A stretch of DNA of 64,000 bases from a virus. Positions within the stretch are counted from its first letter, which is position 1. Each line of letters starts with the position of its first letter. Both the position numbers and the translations under genes were made by a program. This document shows positions 23,493 through 31,978 of the stretch, in pieces. The stretch is from positions 1 to 64,000 of the IMG/VR virus record IMGVR_UViG_3300009128_001768. The stretch is one strand, 5' to 3'. The notes beneath the pieces were generated by a model. The model worked only from the letters and a program-made list of their open reading frames with translations. It was not told the origin of the DNA and did not search any database.

Positions 23493-26400
23493 TCACGCAA
23501 AATCTACACCGCTGTTTGTGATGATAAAATCTATCGCAATAAATTCGATTGCCCTTGTCGGCACAATAACGATTCGACCATTCAGCTTGTTGCTTTCAAC
23601 ATCTTCGGAAGTATTGTTGGTGTCATCCATAACAACCTTGAAAGACTCTATACCCTGCTGCGCCTGAATCGCAGCTAGCATCGGTGTAACTAGATTTATG
23701 AATCGTGCTCTTGTAGCAGCGTTATTCGGCTCAAAAAGAATCTTATTAGCAACGCCAACAACCTGACGCTTGAGTTCAAGCAACATCCTACGGACATTCA
23801 CTCGATCCAACGCAGATTGAGTAAGCTGCATCGTCTTTTGGCCAAATATTACAAATCCACCATTCGGAAAGTTCGCAATCGGGTTAATTCGATTATCGTA
23901 TAAATCATCTCTATCGCTTGCGGTCAACCTAACATCGGTGTTCGTAACAATTCCTAACCCACCTCTATTAAATCCAGCAGGAGCAAACCAAGGATATGCA
24001 ACAGCATCGTTGTACGCTAACGCTGCAAGAGCAGCAATAGACGATGGAACGCGGACTGCCTCGCCGGTGTTTGAGTCGTTGATATAAACATCAGGGAAGT
24101 ACGCGGCGCAATAATTGTTGTCAACCGCCCTTGACTCGAATTGCTCTGCTGTTTCCCTCACGTCGGGGGTGGAGTTGGAGGCGCTCTGAATCAACGTCCT
24201 ATCTTCATCTCCAAATAGGCGTGTGGAGCTCTCTGACCATGACGGAATGTCCATTAAGTAAATGGCCATTGAATAATCACGGACTCTATTGGCAGCCCAA
24301 TCAGTGACAAATGTGTCTCTTATACCGGGTATTGTTAGGATGTTGCTACGTACCGTCATGGGATCTGTCATGATACGAGCAGCTTCTTTATACGCAAATA
24401 TATTATTGTTGAGACGACCGGATCCAGCGGGATTAGTACTAAGACCAATTGTAGAAGCGCTAAATTCATCAGCAGCCTTCCCTGTTTCACCAGACGCGTC
24501 GGTCGACGTAGCTCGATCGTTCATTAATGACATGTCTTTATCAAGAATATTCAAGCCGTCGAATCCACCGTATAGCGGAGTCGTGAACTTAAGGTAACTC
24601 GTAAAACGATTAAAATGCACTGACGATGAATTAACAAGCGAAGCAAAAGTAACTCTATTTCCTGCACCGTCTGGATCATTTACCACATAGGTTTGCGAAT
24701 CAGGTACACCATTTCGAATATATGATGCCTCAAGCATGTGCTCCTTTGCAGAACCAGTTACATATTGTAGTAATGTTGCAGAATTTGAACCTGCTGTGGC
24801 GATCGTGACTTTGGCAAGTGAAAACTTGTTAGCGTTAAATGTAGCGACTGCAGAGCCAGAAACTAAAGTATCAAGCTTTTGAATTCCCTGGAACTTCGTA
24901 TATGCTGAAACTGTCGGGTTTGGCAGAGAAGACACATTCTGGTCCAAAACAGCACTGGAAAGGTCGTTCTCCTTCGGGCATCTTTCAAACTTTGTACCCC
25001 AGTAGAGCCTCCCATCAACACGCTCGTCGTCACCAGGCAGCCCAGAGAACCACGGTGATGCGTTGACCGCACCACGGGTAATCTTAAAGCGCATCGGAAG
25101 AGGAGGAACAATTGAGCCTGTCAGCGCCGATGTGACGCGACCCGCGAGACGCGGGTTGTCGAGTTGTCCGTACGTCACTCCATCAAACTCAAGAGCACCC
25201 TTGAGCGAGTCTGTCAGAGCGTCTGACGTCTTTATAGCAGGGATCCCAGCGAAACCGAACGGTAAAGCATCTGACGGTACTTGCTCCCTATAAACAGCTT
25301 CTTCTATAACAACTCTAATATGTACAGATTGATTAGGATATTTTCCACTAACGACAATTCTTCTTTCATCGTCGTTTTCTGCATCGAAATTGTACCGTGC
25401 CTTATAGTCACCAATTTTTCTACCGACAAAGCTTTCTGAGTTGGGATCTAAAGTGCATGCAGGATAGCTTTCCAGTACCTCGGGATCTAAATCGGTGTCG
25501 CCAAACCGACGGACCTGAACCTCAAACGTACCAAATGGGTAATTCTTATTTGAGCTAGCCCGCAAATTCGCAATAGAAACCTTGACTTTATTATTCCCGT
25601 ATGCTCCGTCCGACAGGGCTTCAAAATTGAATAATTTATATTCTGTGCTTCCGTATGGTTGTGATAGTATAGCGGGAGACGTAGGAGTTGTATATCGTGT
25701 GTCGTAACGACCGAACAACATTGTAAACTCGTTGCCCGCGCCCGAGCTTAATGTTCGGCCATAATTTCCAGAACCTGAAAGAATGGCAATAGACCCCGCG
25801 GTTTCAAGAACAGGAGCGATCTCATTTTCTACAGCAAAATCCATGTAAAGAAGGTGCTGGTTCGTGTAAAACTTCGTAGGATCAGTGTTCAAAACGTTCG
25901 CAATATACGCGTCACTTGCAGGATCAAGTGACGCAGTTACAACTTTAACACCGGGATAGCTTGGAAGCTGATTACAGAAAGCTGACCCAAGCGAAGAAGA
26001 AATCGCAAGCAAGAAATTACCACCAATATTGTTGGCTGCAGCGGTGGGAGCGCATCCATCGGTCATGTGGTTAGCCCAAGAGTCACCGACATCCATCACT
26101 TGTATTCTTGCGTTGACCGAACTAAAAATAACACCTCTCACTATATGAAGAGCGCTTGAATTACTGAAACTTGGGTTATCAGTAAATTCCGGCATCGCTG
26201 CAGCTTCATTCGCGACTGCATCGTGCTTTGCAACTAAAAATTGCACCACGCCATTCTGAGCCTTATTCGTGGGCGGGGAAGCAGATATATTCCCCGACAA
26301 GACAAATCCTGCGTTTACCACTGTGCCGTAGGTTTGAGTGTTTGTTATGTTAGTTGTGGATTCATTCGCACCGGCACCTAAAACGCGCATGTACGTTACT

Positions 26401-26636
26401 GCTGTTCTATTTTGTAGGAATGCTTGGACTGCATACGGTCCAAAGCGGTCGGGGTCAATGTCTCCAAAGCGATTCAAAAAATCTTGAAAACTGCCGACTG
26501 TTACGGGCACAAATGCCGGTCCCTTCTCAGCAGTACCTACGATTCCTGCTGGAACACCCGTTATTTCGGTCTTTCTCGTCGACGCGTCTATTTCGCGTTC
26601 AAAAAAGCCCGGGGATCTAAATGTCTGTTCTGCCAT
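23493..26636 (-). CDS. 18: Tail sheath protein, gp18 paralogue 2 (1047 aa)
   Basis: The second full-length sheath gene: MAEQTFRSPGFFEREIDAST, TGVPAGIVGTAEKGPAFVPV, and at the C-terminus NDAVAYPWFAPAGFNRGGL, GGFVIFGQKTMQLTQSALDR, VNVRRMLLELKRQV, LFEPNNAATRARF, PTRAIEFIAIDFIITNSG. All structural landmarks of a functional sheath subunit are intact, so it is not a decaying copy. The middle third differs strongly from paralogue 1. It follows the gp15-like gene and precedes paralogue 1 by 33 bases. A sheath built from two subunits, or two alternative sheaths, would be possible; injection systems such as PVC and Afp are known to carry several sheath paralogues. A near-match of the late box (AATAGTTA, 26671-26678) is 35 bases upstream. 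Confidence 0.95.
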   Translation of the reverse strand: MAEQTFRSPGFFEREIDASTRKTEITGVPAGIVGTAEKGPAFVPVTVGSFQDFLNRFGDIDPDRFGPYAVQAFLQNRTAVTYMRVLGAGANESTTNITNTQTYGTVVNAGFVLSGNISASPPTNKAQNGVVQFLVAKHDAVANEAAAMPEFTDNPSFSNSSALHIVRGVIFSSVNARIQVMDVGDSWANHMTDGCAPTAAANNIGGNFLLAISSSLGSAFCNQLPSYPGVKVVTASLDPASDAYIANVLNTDPTKFYTNQHLLYMDFAVENEIAPVLETAGSIAILSGSGNYGRTLSSGAGNEFTMLFGRYDTRYTTPTSPAILSQPYGSTEYKLFNFEALSDGAYGNNKVKVSIANLRASSNKNYPFGTFEVQVRRFGDTDLDPEVLESYPACTLDPNSESFVGRKIGDYKARYNFDAENDDERRIVVSGKYPNQSVHIRVVIEEAVYREQVPSDALPFGFAGIPAIKTSDALTDSLKGALEFDGVTYGQLDNPRLAGRVTSALTGSIVPPLPMRFKITRGAVNASPWFSGLPGDDERVDGRLYWGTKFERCPKENDLSSAVLDQNVSSLPNPTVSAYTKFQGIQKLDTLVSGSAVATFNANKFSLAKVTIATAGSNSATLLQYVTGSAKEHMLEASYIRNGVPDSQTYVVNDPDGAGNRVTFASLVNSSSVHFNRFTSYLKFTTPLYGGFDGLNILDKDMSLMNDRATSTDASGETGKAADEFSASTIGLSTNPAGSGRLNNNIFAYKEAARIMTDPMTVRSNILTIPGIRDTFVTDWAANRVRDYSMAIYLMDIPSWSESSTRLFGDEDRTLIQSASNSTPDVRETAEQFESRAVDNNYCAAYFPDVYINDSNTGEAVRVPSSIAALAALAYNDAVAYPWFAPAGFNRGGLGIVTNTDVRLTASDRDDLYDNRINPIANFPNGGFVIFGQKTMQLTQSALDRVNVRRMLLELKRQVVGVANKILFEPNNAATRARFINLVTPMLAAIQAQQGIESFKVVMDDTNNTSEDVESNKLNGRIVIVPTRAIEFIAIDFIITNSGVDFA

Positions 26637-26670
26637 GAGTCAGGTCTCCTGGATCTACTTTCATCACAAA

Positions 26671-26678
26671 TAACTATT
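26671..26678 (-). promoter_or_regulatory. AATAGTTA, one-base variant of the candidate late box, before sheath gene 2
   Basis: The minus strand reads GAAATAGTTATTTG in the 65-base gap between the gp15-like gene and sheath gene 2. It differs at one position from TATAGTTA found before three other late genes. Confidence 0.25.
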
Positions 26679-26701
26679 TCGTGCAAAGGGTAAATGTCAC
26701 A

Positions 26702-28045
26702 TCAATCCTTGAAGAGATCGCCTAAATCGATAGATAATCCATACGATGGGTATTTTGACTGTCGAAAAACCGTCTCTCCCTTCTTGTTGTTCGCATATAA
26801 CACGTTGTATTGTGATGTTTCATCCTTCCCAGTAAAGGGGTTTCTTTTAGTAATTATTACTTTCGGTCTGTTCGGATACGTAGCACCCGTACTTGTTGAA
26901 TCCGAATTTGTCGAGCCGATGTTAACGTTGTTTGAGACAACAGTTACGGCACCCGGAAATCCGGTAGTTAATACGCTATTTGACCCTACAGGCATCGCTT
27001 GCCCCGGAATTCCCATATCATCAGTATCAATATCTTCCAATATGAAATGGCCCGGCTCACCTGCGGCGACAGAAGACGGAGCACCAGTATTCATATGGGA
27101 ACTTAATTCTGAGACTCCAAAATTAATATCTGGAGCAGAAATTGATCTTCTAAATGGCACAGGCAGTCCGGGCTCTTGCGGTGCAACAACATAAGCCGGC
27201 ACACTCACACTAAAACTATACTTAACTAGTCTTTCATCATCAGAAAAATCATCAAAATTATTGCTTGGGTTTAACGCGGCGTCAATATAAGCGGAAAATT
27301 TATACCCTGATTTTGTAGTTATTAAGAATGTTCGTTGATGATTTTGGGTATACCCGCCCATAACAGTTGTCAATAGCGAATTCATTTCTTGAGTGTACTG
27401 GGTCCAAAAAGTAATCTCATAATTCGCAGTGTATTGTTTGATTGGAGGAATTTCAATAAATTCAATTATGTTTTTGGCAGTGTGCGGCTCGAGTATTGTT
27501 CCGCCACTTACAGCTATTGGCGTAGGAAAGACTGTTCGTCGGGTTGCAATACGACCACCATCAGTTCCTCCCCCAAGCCCAGCATCAGTCTTATTTCCAG
27601 CGCTAACTGCTATATCATCAGCGTTTTCAAACCCGAATCTATTTTGAAGACGCTGGTATCGTGGATCTTCTTTGGAAATTCTAACTTTAATCAACATCGG
27701 GCTTCCTTGACCATGAGCAGCGCCCTTTGCGTTTGTTTGATCAATACCACTGCGGAGTATCGAAACAAGTGGTAATATAATCGCACCGGTTTTGTCTCGT
27801 AGCGGCTTTTTCCTTGCCAAAATTGCGAATCGCTCGCCAGTAGCGAAAATAATGGGAACCCGCTTTATTGCCTTTCTGCGCTTGTAAAAAAGCGGAATTT
27901 CTTCATTAAAAAAATTAAATAAAGCTCTGTCTACATCCTCAATGGTACAAGACGGGATAGAGAAATCCTCAGGGATATCTTCGCTTGAATAACCAAGGTC
28001 TAATGAACCGTTCTTGTAAGTAGTCGTATTATAGCGCGTTGGCAT
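26702..28045 (-). CDS. 15: Tail terminator / sheath stabiliser, gp15-like
   Basis: 447 residues, longer than T4 gp15 (272). N-terminal DIPEDFSIPSCTIEDVDRAL and FNFFNEEIPLFYKR followed by RVPIIFATGERFAI are the family hallmark. The middle, IEIPPIKQYTANYEITFWTQ then YTQEMNSLLTTVMG and FSAYIDAALNPSNNFDDFSD, matches the tail-completion fold that caps the last tube and sheath rings. The C-terminal 140 residues are a Ser/Thr/Gly-rich extension ending YPSYGLSIDLGDLFKD. Its place between gp14 and the sheath genes mirrors T4 functional order (neck, then tail end). Confidence 0.85.
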   Translation of the reverse strand: MPTRYNTTTYKNGSLDLGYSSEDIPEDFSIPSCTIEDVDRALFNFFNEEIPLFYKRRKAIKRVPIIFATGERFAILARKKPLRDKTGAIILPLVSILRSGIDQTNAKGAAHGQGSPMLIKVRISKEDPRYQRLQNRFGFENADDIAVSAGNKTDAGLGGGTDGGRIATRRTVFPTPIAVSGGTILEPHTAKNIIEFIEIPPIKQYTANYEITFWTQYTQEMNSLLTTVMGGYTQNHQRTFLITTKSGYKFSAYIDAALNPSNNFDDFSDDERLVKYSFSVSVPAYVVAPQEPGLPVPFRRSISAPDINFGVSELSSHMNTGAPSSVAAGEPGHFILEDIDTDDMGIPGQAMPVGSNSVLTTGFPGAVTVVSNNVNIGSTNSDSTSTGATYPNRPKVIITKRNPFTGKDETSQYNVLYANNKKGETVFRQSKYPSYGLSIDLGDLFKD

Positions 28046-28059
28046 TTTTGCTCTCCACC

Positions 28060-28743
28060 TTAACCATTGTTGTAAGAAATCTCATCATAAAAAGAAGAAC
28101 TGATTGTTGCGGGATCTCCTTTAGGCGACACCTCCACAGGTGCGGGGCTAGCTGGTAATTCCATTTTCCCTTGCTCAATCAATGCCCTTTTATCTCCCGT
28201 TTCGCCAAGCCTATTTTCCGCAAACCCGCGTTGTTGTACAAACGTGTCTTGCACAGCATCAGAGTCTGAATAACCTTCGTCAGTCGGACCGTGCGGATCT
28301 TTATTAATTAGGCCTTGACGCGCTTGTTTTCCTTGTAATTTCACACCCGTCATGTGCTCAACTTCACCATAGATTGTTGACTGCCATTGAAGTTGTGTTA
28401 TCTCAAAAAATGTCTCGCCGTAGCTGAAATAATCACCCTCTCGGACCTCAATATCCTTGTCTATTAAGTCTCGATAATGGAGATATGCACCGACGATCTG
28501 GCCGGAATTTACACCAAATCTAGTCGTCGTAATTTCTGGAGCATTCCATTCCACCTGAGCACAAATCTCTATGGGCAGATCAAAAACCTTCTCCATCGCT
28601 TCTTCGTATACGTCATGAATTGTTGTTAAGTCTTCTCGTACACGGTAATAGTATATCTTCTGGCCAACGACGTCTTTTATGACCTCCTTGGTGATGTCAG
28701 CTATTAAATCGACTTCTCTTGGAGTTATGAAGAGACGAGCCAT
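28060..28743 (-). CDS. 14: Neck protein, gp14-like
   Basis: 227 residues. MARLFITPREVDLIADITKE, then QKIYYYRVREDLT and HDVYEEAMEKVFDLPIEI match the neck protein that, with gp13, closes the head after packaging and receives the tail. A central REGDYFSYGETFFEITQLQW and EHMTGVKLQGKQARQG complete the family pattern, and the end SSSFYDEISYNNG resembles the conserved FYDE tail. A strong ribosome site (GAGGAGGG) precedes the ATG. Gaps to gp13 (10 bases) and gp15 (14 bases) are short. Confidence 0.88.
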   Translation of the reverse strand: MARLFITPREVDLIADITKEVIKDVVGQKIYYYRVREDLTTIHDVYEEAMEKVFDLPIEICAQVEWNAPEITTTRFGVNSGQIVGAYLHYRDLIDKDIEVREGDYFSYGETFFEITQLQWQSTIYGEVEHMTGVKLQGKQARQGLINKDPHGPTDEGYSDSDAVQDTFVQQRGFAENRLGETGDKRALIEQGKMELPASPAPVEVSPKGDPATISSSFYDEISYNNG

Positions 28744-28753
28744 GCTACCCTCC

Positions 28754-29923
28754 TCATGCTATTATGATCGATTTGCCAGCGGGTATTGGAATCTTCTTAA
28801 GCGCTGTCTGTATATTGTCGGAATCTGCCGCTTGAGCCTCCAATATCTTACTATACGTCAAATTTTCCAATAATTCTTTTAATTGGTCGCGGAGCCTTGT
28901 TTGGTCTTCTCGGCCTCGACCTATCAAATCAGCGCCATTGAGCTGAAGATCACCAGACGGGATTGGAACGGCAGAGAATTTCGATCTTACCTGTCCTAAT
29001 AATTCTTCGCACAAGGCTTTAGCATATTGTCTTACCCATTGGCGTCCTATAGAATTAACATTGTCATAAGTAAAGCGCCCAAATGGAACATTTGAAATAT
29101 CAGAGACACCGTATATCGTATCATCTCTAATATCTGGACTAATTGGATTTGGGCTATATGCAATACGTATCCACAGCTTTCCAGGATTATCCCCCGTTGG
29201 CTTCGGAAATATCCTTATCTTACTACCGATTATTTTATATGAATAATTTGATCTTCGAACTCTATTTGACACACCCATCTGGCCAGCCCGAAGGACATCT
29301 TCAAAAACCGGCAAAACGTAAAATACAGTCTCTGGAGTAAATGATTCAAAACTAAATTCATTGTTTAAATAATTCACAGATGAAGTTGTGTCAAAAAATC
29401 TGTAAGCGGCTTGCGGAGAGAAGTGAAATACTTCTTTTATCCGCATCTTTGTTCGAGGATCGTTCAAGCTACTAGACACCATGAGGTTGCCACCATTGTC
29501 TTTTAACGTTTCATAAATGTCATAATCTTGAGAACCGGTGTTTAGTGCTATGGACCCTGAGAATTCGTTATACGAACCCCCTACACCGCCCTCCATTGCA
29601 TAGGGCTCAGCCATCCTTAGGAGATATTCAAGATTTTGCTTTGGAAACAATCCAGTTACTTCATCACCACTTCCGGTCGGCATACCAAGAAGATTCGGAG
29701 TTTGTGAAAGAGCGTTCGCCTCATTAACAATTCTTCCATATTCTAAGAATGATTCTTCTAAACATGCCCAAATTTGTTTTTTCGTTAATTCGACGCTTAA
29801 TATATCATCGCCCAACTTCTGTTTGACAAACGTAATCACAGAATCAGCTTCCGTTTGAAACGCTGTGTCTGTGTCGAAAAAACCGAATGGTGTCGGATTT
29901 CTGGTAAAAGCGAAAGTCGGCAT
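28754..29923 (-). CDS. 13: Neck protein, gp13-like
   Basis: 389 residues. Family features are LTKKQIWACLEESFLEYGRI, KIRIFPKPTGDNPGKLWIRI, WVRQYAKALCEELLGQVRSK, FSAVPIPSGDLQLNGADLIG and RDQLKELLENL. These match the T4-like gp13 head-completion protein, which binds the portal ring. It is the first gene after the gp23 terminator and has the box CTATAGTTAG just upstream (29938-29945), so it seems to open a new transcription unit for neck and tail genes. Confidence 0.9.
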   Translation of the reverse strand: MPTFAFTRNPTPFGFFDTDTAFQTEADSVITFVKQKLGDDILSVELTKKQIWACLEESFLEYGRIVNEANALSQTPNLLGMPTGSGDEVTGLFPKQNLEYLLRMAEPYAMEGGVGGSYNEFSGSIALNTGSQDYDIYETLKDNGGNLMVSSSLNDPRTKMRIKEVFHFSPQAAYRFFDTTSSVNYLNNEFSFESFTPETVFYVLPVFEDVLRAGQMGVSNRVRRSNYSYKIIGSKIRIFPKPTGDNPGKLWIRIAYSPNPISPDIRDDTIYGVSDISNVPFGRFTYDNVNSIGRQWVRQYAKALCEELLGQVRSKFSAVPIPSGDLQLNGADLIGRGREDQTRLRDQLKELLENLTYSKILEAQAADSDNIQTALKKIPIPAGKSIIIA

Positions 29924-29937
29924 ATCACACCCTGTTC

Positions 29938-29945
29938 TAACTATA
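29938..29945 (-). promoter_or_regulatory. TATAGTTA box before gp13 (candidate late promoter element)
   Basis: Between the gp23 terminator and the gp13 start the minus strand reads TTCTATAGTTAGAACAGGG. The octamer is only 14 bases from the ATG and AGGGTG follows it, so the leader would be very short; this tight spacing is a reason for caution. Confidence 0.4.
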
Positions 29946-29984
29946 GAACTAGAGCATAAAAATCATGTCAATCACGATGAAATT

Positions 29985-30015
29985 AAAAAGGCGGGGTCCT
30001 CGAAAGGACCCCGCC
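29985..30015 (-). terminator. Strong rho-independent terminator after the major capsid gene
   Basis: An 11-bp perfect GC-rich stem (GGCGGGGTCCT / AGGACCCCGCC) with a TTCG tetraloop and TTTTT on the minus-strand side, 29 bases past the gp23 stop. The loop and inner stem resemble the terminator at 60462-60490. Confidence 0.95.
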
Positions 30016-30043
30016 AGATTTTTACGAACGAACTATCTAAACT

Positions 30044-31951
30044 TTAGATTACGTCCATGTTCTGGACAGTCACTGTGCCGTAGAAGTCGTTACGGACCAT
30101 CTTCTTACCATAGCGAGTCATCACGCCCTTGCGGGGGGTGAAATCCTCAGGAGCGAAGATAGTGGGAGTAACGATTAGCGGTACATACGGAGCGTACACA
30201 TACCCAGTCTCCAGATAGCTACCACCCTTGTACCCAACAAGAATCTTGTTGCGTGGGAAGTAAGGATCCTTATAGACTGTGAAGCGATTGCTAAGCGTAC
30301 CAACCTTCTCACAACCCAACGTCATTCCGCCCGCGACCTGGCCATCACCATCAAGGGTGTAAGCAGGACGATAGAGGACAGAAGCCTCGAGGATAGTAGC
30401 AACATCAGGACTTACGACCATGAAGTTTGCAGAGCCTCTAAGGGTCTTACGATGGATTTCGTTCGCCACATCGATAACTGTCTCTACAAGAGTCTCGTAC
30501 CACTCGCGGACTGTACCAGTAAAGGATGCATGTCCTGCTTGGGTTGAACGATTCTCGACTAGAGCACCAGTCTTCTTGTTGACGAAACGACCGGGCTGAC
30601 GTGACCAGTAATAAGCTGTATCGGCTTCTACCAAGAGATCGTTAAGGATCTCACGGTCAATCTCTAGAGCAATCTGCTCGGAGAGGATCTGAGTAAGCTC
30701 AACCTCAGCGTCCAGGCTGTGGTAGGCATTCAGGTCCTGAGCAAGCTCGGGAGACCAACGGGCACGCAACTTACGGGTCTGAGCGACGACTGAGATACTC
30801 TCAATCTTGATATCGATCTCAGGAATCTGAGGCTTCGGTGATGTACCGAAATCAGACTCGAACACCGGCACGACAAGAGTATCGCCAACACCAGATGTAA
30901 CATCGAGACTATTGCCCTTCGGATACGAAACGCAGAAGGCCTTCAGGTCTGTGCTACCCAACGCGGTACCAGAAAGTACCATCAACAACGCTGCACCAGA
31001 GGTGGATCGCGTGGCCATTGGAGCTGCTGTGATTGCACCACCCGCAGAGGATGACGTAATCAGCTGGTTGAGACGACGGATGTTATACACACCCGCTCCG
31101 CCCTGGTATATGTCGCCAGGAACAGCAAGGTCCGTTGAGGTACTGTTGAAACCAGCGGTACCGGTTAGTAACAATGCACATTCCTTAACCGCGGTAGGAT
31201 CGAAGTCGGAACCCAGTGCTCCGAGATTGACAGCCAAGAAGCGGAACTTGCCACTCTCGCTATCAACCTTAGTTGTGACCGTAGGATCAAACTGTGCGAA
31301 ACGACCGTCTGCACCAGCAGATGCAATCCCGCCGGCAGACGTTGAACGACTCTGTGTAGCAGAACTACCAAGTACGAAGCATGCGTTCGCGACGGTTGTG
31401 ATGTTACTACGAGCGTGGACTCTAGAATAACCAGAGCCAGCAAGGTCATACTGCCCACCGGTACCAAGAGATCCAGACTGGATACCCTTACCTACGGGGT
31501 TATTATATATGGACTGACCTTTCGTGTAGATCGACTTGGACGATGTACCGATACCTGTGGTAGCCGTACCACCAATGTTGGTGCCATATGTGTAATCCAG
31601 ATAGAAGAGCAGACCAGAAGGTAAGCTCATTGGCTGAATTGATACTAGCTCATTCGCAACCAGCCCACCGAAAACTCGGCGTACGATTGGGAATGCGATG
31701 TTAGTGAAACCTCGGATGTCACCAGATGAAGCGGAGGGGCTCATCCCACCACCACCGAGAGTGTTTTGCTCCCGGAGTATCTGACCTGCCTGGTTCTCGA
31801 GTAGCTGTGCCATGTTTTCACGATGGACGCCGTCGAGACCTCGCAGGAGACCGGTCCGAGTCCACTTTTCTGTCAAACGACGTCCATGGCTGCCCATGTG
31901 ACGCTGACGGATACCTTCCGTCAGTTGATCGAGTGTGAACTTCTTAGACAT
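30044..31951 (-). CDS. 23: Major capsid protein, gp23
   Basis: 635 residues with an HK97-fold T4-type capsid signature: FPIVRRVFGGLVANELVSIQ, KLRARWSPELAQDLNAYHSL, DAEVELTQILSEQIALEIDR, VIDVANEIHRKTLRGSANFM and, at the end, TRYGKKMVRNDFYGTVTV. T4 gp23 is 521 residues; the extra length lies around residues 130-330, a Gly/Ser/Thr-rich region likely to form a surface insertion domain. The N-terminal 60 residues are helical (MAQLLENQAGQILREQ) and should be the propeptide removed by the gp21 protease, although no perfect T4 cleavage site is seen at the expected point. AAAGGAG precedes the ATG and a powerful terminator follows, both fitting the most abundant virion protein. Confidence 0.97.
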   Translation of the reverse strand: MSKKFTLDQLTEGIRQRHMGSHGRRLTEKWTRTGLLRGLDGVHRENMAQLLENQAGQILREQNTLGGGGMSPSASSGDIRGFTNIAFPIVRRVFGGLVANELVSIQPMSLPSGLLFYLDYTYGTNIGGTATTGIGTSSKSIYTKGQSIYNNPVGKGIQSGSLGTGGQYDLAGSGYSRVHARSNITTVANACFVLGSSATQSRSTSAGGIASAGADGRFAQFDPTVTTKVDSESGKFRFLAVNLGALGSDFDPTAVKECALLLTGTAGFNSTSTDLAVPGDIYQGGAGVYNIRRLNQLITSSSAGGAITAAPMATRSTSGAALLMVLSGTALGSTDLKAFCVSYPKGNSLDVTSGVGDTLVVPVFESDFGTSPKPQIPEIDIKIESISVVAQTRKLRARWSPELAQDLNAYHSLDAEVELTQILSEQIALEIDREILNDLLVEADTAYYWSRQPGRFVNKKTGALVENRSTQAGHASFTGTVREWYETLVETVIDVANEIHRKTLRGSANFMVVSPDVATILEASVLYRPAYTLDGDGQVAGGMTLGCEKVGTLSNRFTVYKDPYFPRNKILVGYKGGSYLETGYVYAPYVPLIVTPTIFAPEDFTPRKGVMTRYGKKMVRNDFYGTVTVQNMDVI

Positions 31952-31978
31952 GTTTTTTTCTCCTTTAGAAAGTAGCGT

